This document shows positions 26,783 to 36,530 of a DNA stretch of 64,000 nt, piece by piece (the stretch's first letter is position 1; each line of letters opens with the position of its first letter). The translations under genes were made by a program, and so were the position numbers. The stretch comes from Clostridiales bacterium Firm_16 (GTDB taxonomy: Bacteria > Bacillota > Clostridia > Saccharofermentanales > Saccharofermentanaceae), in contig LVAV01000110.1 of NCBI GenBank assembly GCA_001604185.1, forward strand, positions 124,001 through 188,000, written 5' to 3'. Under the pieces are notes generated by a model. That model was given only the letters and a program-made list of their open reading frames with translations. It did no database searches and had not been told where the DNA came from.

Positions 26783-27277
26783 ATGAAATTGCATGGAAAA
26801 GTTATTAAATACGGAGCGAATGTAGATACAGACGTGATCATTCCGGCCAGGTATCTGAATACCTCGGATAAAGACGAGCTGGCGAAGCATTGTATGGAGG
26901 ATCTGGATCCGGAGTTTACAAGCCGTGTCCGTCCCGGAGACCTGATGGTAGCAGGCCCGAACTTCGGCTGCGGTTCCTCAAGAGAACATGCACCGGTGGC
27001 CATTAAGGCCAGCGGGATATCCTGCATCATCGCGCCGTCCTTTGCCAGGATCTTCTACCGGAACAGTATTAATACGGGACTGGCGATTCTGGAGTGTGAA
27101 GAAGCATATGAGAAGATAAAGGATAACGATGAGGTGGAAGTGGACCTGGAGACGGGAACCATCTCGGATCTGACCAGTGGCGAGACATTTCACGCCAACG
27201 GTTTTCCCTCCTTTATCCAATCCATCATGGACGCAGACGGACTGGTGGGTTACACGAAGAAGAAACTCGGAAAATAA
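26783..27277 (+). CDS. leuD: 3-isopropylmalate dehydratase small subunit
   Basis: A 164-residue swivel-domain partner of LeuC. The signature is [13 protein letters not shown] near the N-terminus and [22 protein letters not shown] (about 57-78). ATG 26783 is chosen; the track GTG at 26762 is within the spacer and would add residues not typical of the family. The gene lies between leuC and leuB in one operon. Confidence 0.94.
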   Translation: MKLHGKVIKYGANVDTDVIIPARYLNTSDKDELAKHCMEDLDPEFTSRVRPGDLMVAGPNFGCGSSREHAPVAIKASGISCIIAPSFARIFYRNSINTGLAILECEEAYEKIKDNDEVEVDLETGTISDLTSGETFHANGFPSFIQSIMDADGLVGYTKKKLGK

Positions 27278-27289
27278 GAGGTGTTGCAT

Positions 27290-28399
27290 ATGATTACCAA
27301 GAAGATCACCGTGATCCCGGGAGACGGGATCGGACCGGAAGTGACATCCAGTGCCATACGCGTGCTGGACGAGGTGGCTTCCTCCTGCGGATGCCGCTTC
27401 GAATATCAGGAAGTACCTGCAGGCGGCGTGGCCATCGATACCTGTGGCAAGGCTTTGCCGGAGGAGACACTGGAAGCGGCGAAAGCTTCTGATGCCGTGC
27501 TTCTGGGTGCTGTAGGTGGTCCGAAGTGGGATGGTCTTTCCGGTGACAACCGTCCGGAGGCCGCACTACTGGGGCTCAGAAAAGGACTTGGTCTTTACGC
27601 GAACCTCCGTCTGGCAGTGCTTTTTCCACAGTTGAAGGACGCAAGTCCCCTGAAGAATGAACTGGTGGAGAACGGTGTGGATATCATGATCGTCCGTGAA
27701 CTGACCGGAGGCATCTATTTCGGAGAAAGAGGTCTGGCACCATCAGACGGAACCTTGGAGAACGGTACGGCAAAAGGTTTGGAAGCTTTCGATGTGGAGC
27801 GTTATAGTGAAGCGGAGATCGACCGGATCCTGAAGGTGGGATTTACTCTGGCGATGCAGAGAAAGAAGAATCTGATCGTGGTGGACAAGGCGAATATCCT
27901 GGAGACCTCTCGTCTGTGGAGGAAGCGGACCGCGGAGATCAGTAAAGAATATCCTGAAGTGAGCGTGGAGTTTATGTATGTGGACAATGCATCCATGCAG
28001 CTTCTCCGTCGCCCGTCTTCTATGGATGTGATCGTTACCAGTAATATGTTCGGCGATATTCTTTCGGATGAGGCCGGCATGATCACCGGTTCCATCGGTA
28101 TGCTTCCGTCGGCGTCTCTGGGTGATCCCGGAAAGCCGGGCATGTACGAACCGGTCCATGGATCGGCACCGGATATCGCGGGCAAGGATATGGCCAATCC
28201 GCTGGCGACGATCCTGTCCTGTGCCATGATGCTTCGTTCTTCTCTGGGACTTCCGGAGGCGGCAGATAAGGTGGAGCAGGCAGTGAGAAATGTACTTGCC
28301 GCGGGATATCGTACCGCCGATATCGCTCAGGGATCGGAAGAAGTACTGGGTACGAAAGCCATGACGGAGAAGGTCCTTAAGGAGCTTCGCAAGTTGTGA
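27290..28399 (+). CDS. leuB: 3-isopropylmalate dehydrogenase
   Basis: A 369-residue NAD-dependent decarboxylating dehydrogenase, the third specific step of leucine synthesis. GDGIGPEV lies at the N-terminus (about 10-17), substrate-binding ANLR and [10 protein letters not shown] (about 102-148), the metal site [20 protein letters not shown] (about 260), and the NAD segment [15 protein letters not shown]. The ATG at 27290 is used; the upstream GTG of the track overlaps the ribosome site AAGAGGTG. leuA is not in this window. Confidence 0.95.
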   Translation: MITKKITVIPGDGIGPEVTSSAIRVLDEVASSCGCRFEYQEVPAGGVAIDTCGKALPEETLEAAKASDAVLLGAVGGPKWDGLSGDNRPEAALLGLRKGLGLYANLRLAVLFPQLKDASPLKNELVENGVDIMIVRELTGGIYFGERGLAPSDGTLENGTAKGLEAFDVERYSEAEIDRILKVGFTLAMQRKKNLIVVDKANILETSRLWRKRTAEISKEYPEVSVEFMYVDNASMQLLRRPSSMDVIVTSNMFGDILSDEAGMITGSIGMLPSASLGDPGKPGMYEPVHGSAPDIAGKDMANPLATILSCAMMLRSSLGLPEAADKVEQAVRNVLAAGYRTADIAQGSEEVLGTKAMTEKVLKELRKL

Positions 28400-28423
28400 G
28401 TTGTTAACGGAAAATCCATTTTT

Positions 28424-28439
28424 GTCCAATATAATGGAC
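28424..28439 (+). promoter_or_regulatory. TATAAT within a short inverted repeat before ppx
   Basis: GTCCA-ATATAA-TGGAC contains TATAAT (28430-28435), 37 bases before the ATG. No good -35 is seen. It may be the promoter of the ppx-ppk pair with an overlapping operator. Confidence 0.35.
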
Positions 28440-28471
28440 GTACTACGAAAGAAGCAGGAGACAGTTTCTAT

Positions 28472-30016
28472 ATGGCGAAAAAGAGTTTGCTGGCAGTTAT
28501 CGATCTGGGATCGCTGTCACTGAGACTGAAGATCTTCGAACTGGGTGAGAAGAGTGCCCCCAAGGAGATCGAGTCGGTCCGGAAATATATGTCTGTTTTT
28601 TCCAAGGCCTATACCGAAGGCTTCATTGCCCAGCCACAGGTCATGGAACTGGTGGAGATCCTGAAGGGATTTGCCGAGAAGATCAAGGAGTACAAGATCA
28701 AGGATGTTATCTGCGTGGCGACCAGTGCTTTTCGAGAAGCGGGCAACCGGGCGATGGTCATTGAACAGATCCGCGTGCAGACGGGCATCAAGGTCACGGT
28801 ACTGGATAATGCCAAAGAAAGATATTTCCATAATCTTGCAGTAAAGGAAAGTCAGCCGGGCTTTACGGATCTGGTTTCCGAGGGCACCATGGTGCTGGAT
28901 ATCGGTTCCGGAAGTATGCAGGCGACGCTCTATGACAAGTCGGATCTGGTATTCAGTCAGAATACCCGTCTCGGTTCGCTTCGTGTCAGTGAGATGCTTT
29001 CGGATCTGGCCAAGCAGACCACGCACTATACCGAAGTACTGGAGGAATTCATCTCGCAGGATCTGGCAGAATATCACGCCATCGAGCCGAAGAATATTCA
29101 GTATAAGAATCTGGTAGTCTTCGGAAGTGATATGGGCTTTATCAAGCGCCTGGCCGGCAAGTCTCCGAGAGAATATTGCTTTGTTACCAAGGAGCAGTTC
29201 GATGAACTGGTGGCATCTCTTCTTCGGATCCGTCCGGAGGAACTGGCGCGTAAACTGGATATCACGCCGTCTACCGCACCACTCCTTCTGCCGACGGCCC
29301 TGATGGTGAAGAAGATGCTGGATTATACCGGCATTGACGGCGTGCATATGCCGGATGCCTCCCTGACAGAAGGTGTTATGTACGATTATGCCTGGAGCCA
29401 CAAGCAGTACGACCTCGTCGTGGATCCGGACCGGGATCTGATCTCGGCGGCGCGCCATGTGGCCAAGCGATATAAATCCGAGAAGAAACATATCGTATTC
29501 GTGGAAGGTGCGGCCATTGCTGTCTTCGATGCGACAAAAAAACTTCATGGTATGGGTAATCGAGAAAGAACGATGCTGCGTGTCGCATCGATCTGTCACG
29601 AACTGGGAAAGTTCATCAACATTTCCAATCCGAGCCCATCGACCTACAGCATAATCGACAGGACCGAGCTGATCGGACTTTCGGAAGAGGAAAGAAAGAT
29701 CGTGGCGCTGGCGGCCCGTTTCTATACCGATCCCCATTTCTACCAGGATCCGAGATATACCGAGATCCCGACCAAGGATCAGGTACTGGTATCCAAGCTT
29801 ACGGCCATCCTTCGTCTGGCCGATTCCCTGGATGCATCCCATAAACAGAAACTTCGTGATATTGCCGTGACGTTGAGTCCGGACGGACTGACCATCAGCG
29901 GTGATACGATGTATGACATGACATATGACAAGTGGTTCTTCGAGAACCATACAGATCTATTTACGCAATTCTTCTCCGTGAAGGCGGTATTGCGTGTTCG
30001 GAGGCAGATTCGATGA
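28472..30016 (+). CDS. Ppx/GppA family exopolyphosphatase
   Basis: A 514-residue ASKHA-fold phosphatase. Phosphate motif 1 is AVIDLGSLSLRLKIFELG (about 9-26) and motif 2 VLDIGSGSMQATLYD (about 140-154). The C-terminal half (from about 310) is HD-like, with ICHELGKFINIS. Family members remove terminal phosphates from polyphosphate or from pppGpp. The gene overlaps the polyphosphate kinase gene (ATGA), supporting polyphosphate as the substrate, and the two would set the polyphosphate level together. Motif 2 has Ser in place of one of the usual glycines (DIGGGS). Confidence 0.88.
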   Translation: MAKKSLLAVIDLGSLSLRLKIFELGEKSAPKEIESVRKYMSVFSKAYTEGFIAQPQVMELVEILKGFAEKIKEYKIKDVICVATSAFREAGNRAMVIEQIRVQTGIKVTVLDNAKERYFHNLAVKESQPGFTDLVSEGTMVLDIGSGSMQATLYDKSDLVFSQNTRLGSLRVSEMLSDLAKQTTHYTEVLEEFISQDLAEYHAIEPKNIQYKNLVVFGSDMGFIKRLAGKSPREYCFVTKEQFDELVASLLRIRPEELARKLDITPSTAPLLLPTALMVKKMLDYTGIDGVHMPDASLTEGVMYDYAWSHKQYDLVVDPDRDLISAARHVAKRYKSEKKHIVFVEGAAIAVFDATKKLHGMGNRERTMLRVASICHELGKFINISNPSPSTYSIIDRTELIGLSEEERKIVALAARFYTDPHFYQDPRYTEIPTKDQVLVSKLTAILRLADSLDASHKQKLRDIAVTLSPDGLTISGDTMYDMTYDKWFFENHTDLFTQFFSVKAVLRVRRQIR

Positions 30017-32184
30017 GTACCAAGAAAGAGAAAAAAGAGAAGATCCTTAAAGGCGTCAGTACAGATGTGGCACATTCTGCCATGGATAATGCGGATATCG
30101 AGGCCGACTCCAGCCGGTATTTCAACCGGGAACTGAGCTGGCTGGAATTCAATAACCGTATCCTGTTCGAATCAAGAGATACGAAGAATCCGCTTCTGGA
30201 AAGACTGAAGTTTCTTTCCATTACCGCGTCCAATATGGATGAGTTCTATATTGTCCGTGTTGCTTCACTTCGTGACCTGATGAGCGTAAATTATGACGAA
30301 CTGGATATTTCCGGACGTACGGTCAAGGAACAGCTGACGCAGATCGACCAGAAGGCAAGAGCTACTATGACGCTGATGTATTCTACGTATCTGCGTTCTC
30401 TTCTGCCGTCGCTGAAGAACCATAATATCTTCATCAGTGAATATGAGGACCTCGATGACCATGCCAAGGAAGTGTGTGACGAGTATTTCCATTCCACGTT
30501 GTATCCGATCCTGACACCGATGGCAGTGGATGTCTCTCGTCCGTTTCCGCTGATCTATAACCGTCAGTTGAATCTGTGTGTGCTGATCGATGAAACAGAA
30601 GACGATAAGACAGCGCGACTGGCCAAGCAGGAAAAGAAGGGAAAAGTCTACGAACCTTATTATCGCTTTGCTACCTTGCAGGTACCGGCTGTGGTGCCGA
30701 GACTGTTCGAACTGCGTCTGTCCCAGGGAGTATGTCTGGTACCGATCGAACAGATCATCCGGGCGAATCTGTCCTCCTTGTTTACCGGGGCGACAGTACT
30801 GGCTTCCGGTTTCTATCGTGTTATGCGTAACGCAGATCTGGATATCGATGAAGATGAAGCCGAAGATCTTCTCAAGGAGATCGAAGAGCAGGTAAGAAAA
30901 CGACGCTTCGGTGAGATCATCCGTATGGAAGTCAATGACGATATGGATCCGAGACTTCTTAAGCTTCTGACTACCTCTCTGAAGATCTCGAAGAAGGATG
31001 TATTCGAAGTCAGCGGTCCCATCGACCTGACTTTCCTCATGAAGGTCTATTCCCGTATCAGCGATGAATTCCCGGAACTGTGCTACCACGATTTCCGTCC
31101 GGCCAAGCCGAAGATGTTCCCGGATGGAGTCAATATCTTCGATGCGATCCGCGAGAAGGACAGGCTGGTACATCACCCATATGAATCCTTCGATCCGGTA
31201 GTGGAATTCCTGCATCAGGCGGCCAACGATCCGCAGGTGCTGGCGATCAAGCAGACACTGTACCGTGTCAGCAGCAGTTCGCCGATCATCCGTTCCCTGG
31301 CGGAAGCCGCCCAGAACGGAAAACAGGTCATGGTCCTTGTTGAACTGAAGGCCCGCTTCGATGAAGAAAACAACATCAACTGGGCGAAGATGCTTGAGAA
31401 AGCAGGCTGCCATGTTATCTACGGTCTGGTGGGTCTGAAGACCCATAGTAAGATCACGCTTGTGGTTCGAAATGAAGAAGAGGGCATTCGTCGTTATCTG
31501 CATCTGGCAACCGGAAACTACAACGATATCACGGCGAAGATCTATACGGATATCGGACTTTTTACCGCATCGGAAACCTTCGGTGTGGATGCATCCGAAT
31601 TCTTCAATACCTTATCCGGATTTTCTGAACCGCCGGAGTGGCGTCGTCTGATCCCGGCTCCGACCCGCATGAAGAAATACTTCCTGGAACGCATCCGTCA
31701 GGAAGCACACAATGCGTCCAAAGGAAAGAAGAGCCGTATCATTGCAAAGATGAATTCCCTTGTAGATGCGTCTATCATCGATGCACTCTACGAAGCTTCC
31801 CAGGCGGGAGTACCTATCGACCTGATCGTTCGAGGTATCTGCTGTCTGCGTCCGGGGATCCCGGGTCTTTCTGAGAATATTACGGTACGTTCCATTACCG
31901 GACGGTTCCTGGAGCATTCCCGTATCTACTATTTCTATAACGAAGGACAGGAAGATATTTTCCTTTCTTCCGCGGACTGGATGCCACGTAACCTGATCCG
32001 CCGCGTGGAGCTTCTGTTCCCAGTGGAGGACCCAGACTGCAAGGCTCGCGTTATGGAGGTTCTGGATATTGAACTGGAAGATACGGTACGTAGTCACTTC
32101 CTCGATTCCGACGGAAATTATCACAAACTGGATCTCCGTGGAAAGAAGAAAGTTGACAGCCAGGAAGAACTGCAGCTACGATAA
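30013..32184 (+). CDS. ppk: Polyphosphate kinase 1
   Basis: A 723-residue PPK1 that reversibly polymerises the ATP gamma-phosphate. The N-terminal segment YFNRELSWLEFNNRIL (about 36-51) is highly typical. The phosphorylated active-site histidine lies in GLKTHSKITLV (about 478-488), a second conserved block is LATGNYNDITAKIYTDIGLFT, and SADWMPRNLIRRVELLFPV is near the C-terminus. The start is ATG 30013, overlapping the ppx stop, with GGAGG 8 bases upstream; the longer track start lies inside ppx. Confidence 0.97.
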   Translation: MSTKKEKKEKILKGVSTDVAHSAMDNADIEADSSRYFNRELSWLEFNNRILFESRDTKNPLLERLKFLSITASNMDEFYIVRVASLRDLMSVNYDELDISGRTVKEQLTQIDQKARATMTLMYSTYLRSLLPSLKNHNIFISEYEDLDDHAKEVCDEYFHSTLYPILTPMAVDVSRPFPLIYNRQLNLCVLIDETEDDKTARLAKQEKKGKVYEPYYRFATLQVPAVVPRLFELRLSQGVCLVPIEQIIRANLSSLFTGATVLASGFYRVMRNADLDIDEDEAEDLLKEIEEQVRKRRFGEIIRMEVNDDMDPRLLKLLTTSLKISKKDVFEVSGPIDLTFLMKVYSRISDEFPELCYHDFRPAKPKMFPDGVNIFDAIREKDRLVHHPYESFDPVVEFLHQAANDPQVLAIKQTLYRVSSSSPIIRSLAEAAQNGKQVMVLVELKARFDEENNINWAKMLEKAGCHVIYGLVGLKTHSKITLVVRNEEEGIRRYLHLATGNYNDITAKIYTDIGLFTASETFGVDASEFFNTLSGFSEPPEWRRLIPAPTRMKKYFLERIRQEAHNASKGKKSRIIAKMNSLVDASIIDALYEASQAGVPIDLIVRGICCLRPGIPGLSENITVRSITGRFLEHSRIYYFYNEGQEDIFLSSADWMPRNLIRRVELLFPVEDPDCKARVMEVLDIELEDTVRSHFLDSDGNYHKLDLRGKKKVDSQEELQLR

Positions 32185-32241
32185 TCAAACGGATTTTACC
32201 TTCGTCGATATTAGTATTTTATGCACGTTAACAAAGTTTGA

Positions 32242-32272
32242 TTTTTCAACGAAAAAGGGTTAGTTTTTTTCT
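32242..32272 (+). terminator. Weak terminator candidate after ppk
   Basis: TTTTTC-AAC-GAAAAA is an AT-rich 6-bp hairpin followed within five bases by a run of seven T. It is weaker than the other terminators in the window. Confidence 0.35.
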
Positions 32273-32329
32273 CATTTTGTTTGACTTTTGTACGAAAAGA
32301 ACAAAAACTGAAAATAATCAGCAAAATTT

Positions 32330-32358
32330 TTGTGACAGAAAACAGATGTTGTGATAAT
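32330..32358 (+). promoter_or_regulatory. Promoter of the sugar ABC transporter operon
   Basis: TTGTGA (32330-32335), 17 bp, GATAAT (32353-32358) with TGT before the -10, 48 bases upstream of the binding-protein ATG. The 150 bases before it are AT-rich; no catabolite-responsive element is evident. Confidence 0.6.
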
Positions 32359-32405
32359 CTGTACTTACGAAATTATGGCGTAAGCCAATCAATCGGAGGT
32401 AAAAC

Positions 32406-33467
32406 ATGAAGAAGAAGTTTTTAAGTCTGTTTCTTGCTGCAGGCATGCTCATGACCGGTGCACTTGCCGGTTGCGCAAAGAAAGCAGATAGCAAGAAGAT
32501 CGGTGTAGCTATGCCGACAAAGTCTCTGCAGAGATGGAATCAGGATGGCGACAACATGAAGAAGAAGCTGGAAGCTGCCGGCTTTACAGTAGATCTGCAG
32601 TACGCTGATGACGATATCGCTACTCAGGTTACACAGATCGAGAACATGATCAACGGCGGATGCAAAGTCCTCGTTATCGCTTCTATCGACGGTGGTTCTC
32701 TCGGAACCGTTCTTGCAACCGCTCAGGAGAAGAAGATCCCGGTTATCGCTTATGACCGTCTGATCATGGGTTCTGATGCTGTTTCCTACTACGCTACATT
32801 CGATAACTACAAGGTTGGTACCATCCAGGGCGAGTACATCCGTGATACTCTGAAGCTGGATTCTGAAGCTGGCCCGTTCAACATCGAAGTATTCACAGGT
32901 GACCCGGGTGACAACAACGCTCGTTTCTTCTATGACGGTGCTATTGATGTTCTGAAGCCGTACATCGATTCCGGTAAGCTCGTTGTTAAGTCCGGACAGC
33001 TCGAGTTCGATAAGGTTGCTACAGCAGGCTGGAAGACAGAGAATGCTCAGTCCAGAATGGATGCTATCATTTCCGGTAACTATGCAGACGGAACAAAACT
33101 CGACGCAGTACTTTGCTCCAACGACTCCACCGCTCTCGGTGTTGAGAACTCTCTCGAAGCTAACTACACAGGCGCATACCCGATCATCACCGGTCAGGAC
33201 TGCGATAAGCCGAACGTTAAGAACATGATCAACGGTAAGCAGGCTATGTCCGTATTTAAGGATACACGTACTCTGGCAGATCAGGTTGTTGAGATGGTTA
33301 AGGCTATCATGGACGGCAAGGACGCTCCGGTTAACGATACCAAGACATACGACAACGGCAAGAAAGTTGTTCCTTCTTACCTCTGCACACCTGAGTTCGC
33401 TGATAAGGACAACTACAAGAAGCTCCTGATCGATTCCGGTTACTACAAAGAGTCTGATCTTGCTTAA
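32406..33467 (+). CDS. Sugar ABC transporter substrate-binding lipoprotein
   Basis: A 353-residue ChvE/xylose-binding-type protein. The signal peptide ends at the lipobox LAGC (Cys at about 22). The mature protein is a Peripla_BP_4 fold (KKIGVAMPTKSLQRWNQDGDNMKKKLEAAG..., VIASIDGGSLG, VIAYDRLI, FTGDPGDNNA, ITGQDCDKPNVKNM). Together with the ATPase and permease that follow, it forms a monosaccharide importer, probably for arabinose, xylose, galactose or a similar sugar; the specificity is not readable. Ribosome site GGAGG. Confidence 0.93.
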   Translation: MKKKFLSLFLAAGMLMTGALAGCAKKADSKKIGVAMPTKSLQRWNQDGDNMKKKLEAAGFTVDLQYADDDIATQVTQIENMINGGCKVLVIASIDGGSLGTVLATAQEKKIPVIAYDRLIMGSDAVSYYATFDNYKVGTIQGEYIRDTLKLDSEAGPFNIEVFTGDPGDNNARFFYDGAIDVLKPYIDSGKLVVKSGQLEFDKVATAGWKTENAQSRMDAIISGNYADGTKLDAVLCSNDSTALGVENSLEANYTGAYPIITGQDCDKPNVKNMINGKQAMSVFKDTRTLADQVVEMVKAIMDGKDAPVNDTKTYDNGKKVVPSYLCTPEFADKDNYKKLLIDSGYYKESDLA

Positions 33468-33507
33468 TTTCTGTCATCTATAAGCGAATTATTGAATCGA
33501 CATGTCG

Positions 33508-33545
33508 AGTCCCCTTATTTCTTGACAAGAGATTTAAGGGGACTT
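33508..33545 (+). other. Intercistronic hairpin between binding protein and ATPase genes
   Basis: AGTCCCCTTA (33508-33517) pairs with TAAGGGGACT (33535-33544). The loop TTTCTTGACAAGAGATT can add an inner stem (TCTTG/CAAGA). No T run follows, so it is more likely an mRNA-stabilising element or partial terminator that raises binding-protein output over the rest of the operon. Confidence 0.65.
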
Positions 33546-33601
33546 GTCTGTTGATAACCTGAAAATTTCAGTATTTGGGCGAAAAGCGAGGAGGGATAGA
33601 A

Positions 33602-35176
33602 TTGGCAAAGATTTTGCTTGAAATGAGAAATATTACCAAAACCTTCCCTGGTGTAAAAGCACTTGATAACGTAAATCTGCAGGTTGAAGAAGGGGAGATC
33701 CATGCCCTGGTCGGCGAAAACGGCGCCGGAAAATCGACCCTGATGAATGTTCTCAGTGGAATTTATCCGTATGGCTCCTATGAGGGTCAGATCTTTTACG
33801 ATGGTGAAGAGTGTCACTTTACCAACACAAAGGATAGTGAACAGAAGGGTATCGTTATTATCCATCAGGAACTTGCTCTGGTACCTTATATGTCTATTGG
33901 TGAAAACATGTTCCTTGGCAACGAACGTGGTTCCAAATATAAGATCAACTGGAATGAGACCTATGGAAAGGGAAATGAATATCTGAGAGTGGTGGGACTT
34001 TCGGAATCTTCCCGTACCCTGATCAAAGATATCGGAGTAGGTAAGCAGCAGCTCGTCGAGATCGCGAAAGCGCTCGCCAAGAATGCTAAGCTTCTTATTC
34101 TGGATGAACCGACATCATCTCTGAATGAGTCGGAGTCAAAACATCTGCTGGATCTTCTTCTGAAGTTTAAGCAGGAAGGAATGACCAGTATTATCATTTC
34201 TCATAAACTGAATGAAGTTTCCTATGTAGCAGATCACATCACGGTCGTTCGTGACGGTGCTACCATCGAAACTTTGACGAAAGGCGTAGATGACTTTTCC
34301 GAGTCACGTATTATCAAGGGCATGGTCGGTCGAGAGATCGCTGACCGTTTCCCGAAGCGTGAGAATCACGTTATCGGTGATGTGTGTCTGAAAGTGGAGG
34401 ACTGGAACGTTTACCATCCGCTTTATTCGGAAAGAAAAGTCGTCGACAACGTCAGCTTCAACCTCAGAAAGGGTGAAGTGCTCGGAATTTCCGGACTGAT
34501 GGGCGCAGGACGGACAGAACTGGCTATGAGTATTTTTGGCCGGGCTTACGGTGAGAATATATCCGGTACACTATATAAAGATGGCAAGAAGCTGCATCTT
34601 CGAACCGTTGAGGATGCCATCAAGAATCGTATCGCATATGTAACCGAGGACCGTAAGGGAAATGGTCTGATCCTGTCCAATGCGATCAAGGTCAACACGA
34701 CACTTGCTAATCTGAAAGCGGTCAGCACAAGAGGCGTGATCGACCGTGATGAAGAGTATCGTGTCGCGGTTGAATACAAACAGAAACTACGTACCAAGTG
34801 TCCGACGGTGGAACAGAATGTGGGTAACCTCAGTGGTGGTAACCAGCAGAAGGTACTTCTGTCCAAGTGGATGTTCGCAGATCCGGATATCCTGATCCTG
34901 GACGAACCGACACGTGGTATCGACGTAGGTGCCAAGTACGAGATCTACTGCATCATCAACCAGCTCGTAAGTGAGGGCAAATCCGTTATCATGATCTCCT
35001 CAGAAATGCCGGAATTGCTTGGTATGTGTGACCGTATCTACGTTATGAGTGAAGGTCAGTTCGTGGGTGAACTTTCCGGTGAGGAAGCAACCCAGGAGAA
35101 GATCATGGCCATGATCGTAAGTTCAGATAAAGCGGTTGTCTCTGACAATGCAGACGCCGAACAATCAGTAAGTTGA
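33602..35176 (+). CDS. Sugar ABC transporter ATPase with two ABC domains
   Basis: A 524-residue RbsA/MmsA-type fused ATPase. Domain 1 has Walker [10 protein letters not shown] (about 35-43) and Walker [12 protein letters not shown]; domain 2 has the degenerate loop [10 protein letters not shown], signature LSGGNQQK and Walker [14 protein letters not shown], which is the normal asymmetry of this family. I place the start at TTG 33602, eight bases after GAGGAGGG; the track start lies upstream of that site. It energises import of the sugar bound by the preceding lipoprotein. Confidence 0.93.
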   Translation: MAKILLEMRNITKTFPGVKALDNVNLQVEEGEIHALVGENGAGKSTLMNVLSGIYPYGSYEGQIFYDGEECHFTNTKDSEQKGIVIIHQELALVPYMSIGENMFLGNERGSKYKINWNETYGKGNEYLRVVGLSESSRTLIKDIGVGKQQLVEIAKALAKNAKLLILDEPTSSLNESESKHLLDLLLKFKQEGMTSIIISHKLNEVSYVADHITVVRDGATIETLTKGVDDFSESRIIKGMVGREIADRFPKRENHVIGDVCLKVEDWNVYHPLYSERKVVDNVSFNLRKGEVLGISGLMGAGRTELAMSIFGRAYGENISGTLYKDGKKLHLRTVEDAIKNRIAYVTEDRKGNGLILSNAIKVNTTLANLKAVSTRGVIDRDEEYRVAVEYKQKLRTKCPTVEQNVGNLSGGNQQKVLLSKWMFADPDILILDEPTRGIDVGAKYEIYCIINQLVSEGKSVIMISSEMPELLGMCDRIYVMSEGQFVGELSGEEATQEKIMAMIVSSDKAVVSDNADAEQSVS

Positions 35177-35188
35177 GGAAGGAGTGAA

Positions 35189-36388
35189 ATGATGAATAGT
35201 AAGAATAAAGTTCTTGGCTTTGTTAACAAGTACACCATGGTCATCGTATTGATCCTGGTCATCATTTTCTTTAGTTGGCAGACAGGCGGAGACATCCTGT
35301 TGCCGAGTAATGTAAGTAACTTGATCTCACAGAACGCATACGTTTTCGTTCTTGCAACCGGTATGCTTCTTTGTATCCTGACCGGTGGTAACATCGACCT
35401 TTCCGTTGGTTCGGTCGTATGCTTCGTCGGTGCTGTGGGTGTTAAGCTCATGGTCTATGCCGGAATTCCTTCCTGGCTGGCCGTGGTCATCATGTTTGCC
35501 GCAGGTACCTTGATCGGTGCATGGCAGGCTTTCTGGATCGCGCATGTACGTATCCCTCCGTTTATCGTTACCCTTTCCGGTATGTTGATCTTCCGTGGCC
35601 TGAGTAACGTTGTACTTCAGGGACAGACGGAATCCATCCAGGATTTCACCGGATTTGTTAAGCTCTTCGGTGGTGGTGCGAACTGCTACATCCCGGATTT
35701 CTTTAACAATGAATCCATCAACCTCACATGCTTGATCGCAACATTCCTTGCGATCGCGATCTACATCTTCATCAATATCAAGAATCGTACCAATCGTCTT
35801 AAGAAGCAGTATGAAGTTGAGAATATGGGTCCATGGCTTGCAAAGATGATCGTTATCAGCGTGGCGATCGCAGCTTTCGGTATCCGTCTTGCTCAGTACA
35901 AGGGTGTTCCGAACGTTCTGCTCATCGTTGTCGGTGTAATCATCATCTATTCCTACATCACATCGAATACGACAACCGGTCGCTATTTCTATGCAGTAGG
36001 TGGTAACGAGAAGGCTACCAAGCTTTCCGGTATCAACACGAACAAGGTTTACTTCCTGGCATATACCAACATGGGATTCCTTTCCGCACTGGCCGGCATG
36101 ATCACCATTGCCCGTATGACATCGGCTCAGCCGACATATGGTCAGAACTATGAGATGGACGCGATCGCATCCTGCTTCATCGGTGGTGCTTCTGCTTACG
36201 GTGGAATCGGTACGGTTCCGGGCGTTATCATCGGTGCTCTTCTCATGGGTGTTATCAACCTGGGTATGTTCTCCATGGGTGTTGACCAGAACTGGCAGAA
36301 GGTCGTTAAGGGACTCGTTCTTCTCGCAGCGGTTATCTTCGACGTAGTAAGTAAGCGTGGCGGAAAGCTGATGGCTAAGAACACCTGA
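35189..36388 (+). CDS. Sugar ABC transporter permease
   Basis: A 399-residue BPD_transp_2-type permease with about ten hydrophobic segments. The typical motif ATGMLLCILTGGNIDLSVGS (about 51-70) and the conserved C-terminal loop ASCFIGGASAYGGIGTVPGVIIGALLMGVINLG are present. It ends the three-gene importer operon, 12 bases after the ATPase gene, and is followed by a terminator. Length and motifs match the MmsB/GguB group of multiple-monosaccharide transporters. Confidence 0.93.
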   Translation: MMNSKNKVLGFVNKYTMVIVLILVIIFFSWQTGGDILLPSNVSNLISQNAYVFVLATGMLLCILTGGNIDLSVGSVVCFVGAVGVKLMVYAGIPSWLAVVIMFAAGTLIGAWQAFWIAHVRIPPFIVTLSGMLIFRGLSNVVLQGQTESIQDFTGFVKLFGGGANCYIPDFFNNESINLTCLIATFLAIAIYIFINIKNRTNRLKKQYEVENMGPWLAKMIVISVAIAAFGIRLAQYKGVPNVLLIVVGVIIIYSYITSNTTTGRYFYAVGGNEKATKLSGINTNKVYFLAYTNMGFLSALAGMITIARMTSAQPTYGQNYEMDAIASCFIGGASAYGGIGTVPGVIIGALLMGVINLGMFSMGVDQNWQKVVKGLVLLAAVIFDVVSKRGGKLMAKNT

Positions 36389-36413
36389 TCAGTTTTTTGA
36401 AATCAAACAAATG

Positions 36414-36463
36414 AAACCGTCCCCGAAATGGATGTAAGTTCCGCTTCGGGGGCGGTTCTTTTC
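36414..36463 (+). terminator. Terminator of the sugar transporter operon
   Basis: AACCGTCCCCGAA and TTCGGGGGCGGTT pair across a loop of about 17 nt, followed by CTTTTC. Confidence 0.88.
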
Positions 36464-36530
36464 ATGCTTGAAAAAAGTGTGTATACTTGACATGTTTGGG
36501 CTATATTGCAACAGCGAAAGGATAAGGAAG

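Noticed and set aside
36487-36507. TTGACA/TATATT promoter for the S37 peptidase
   Set aside because: The spacing is 9 bp, far too short for sigma-A.
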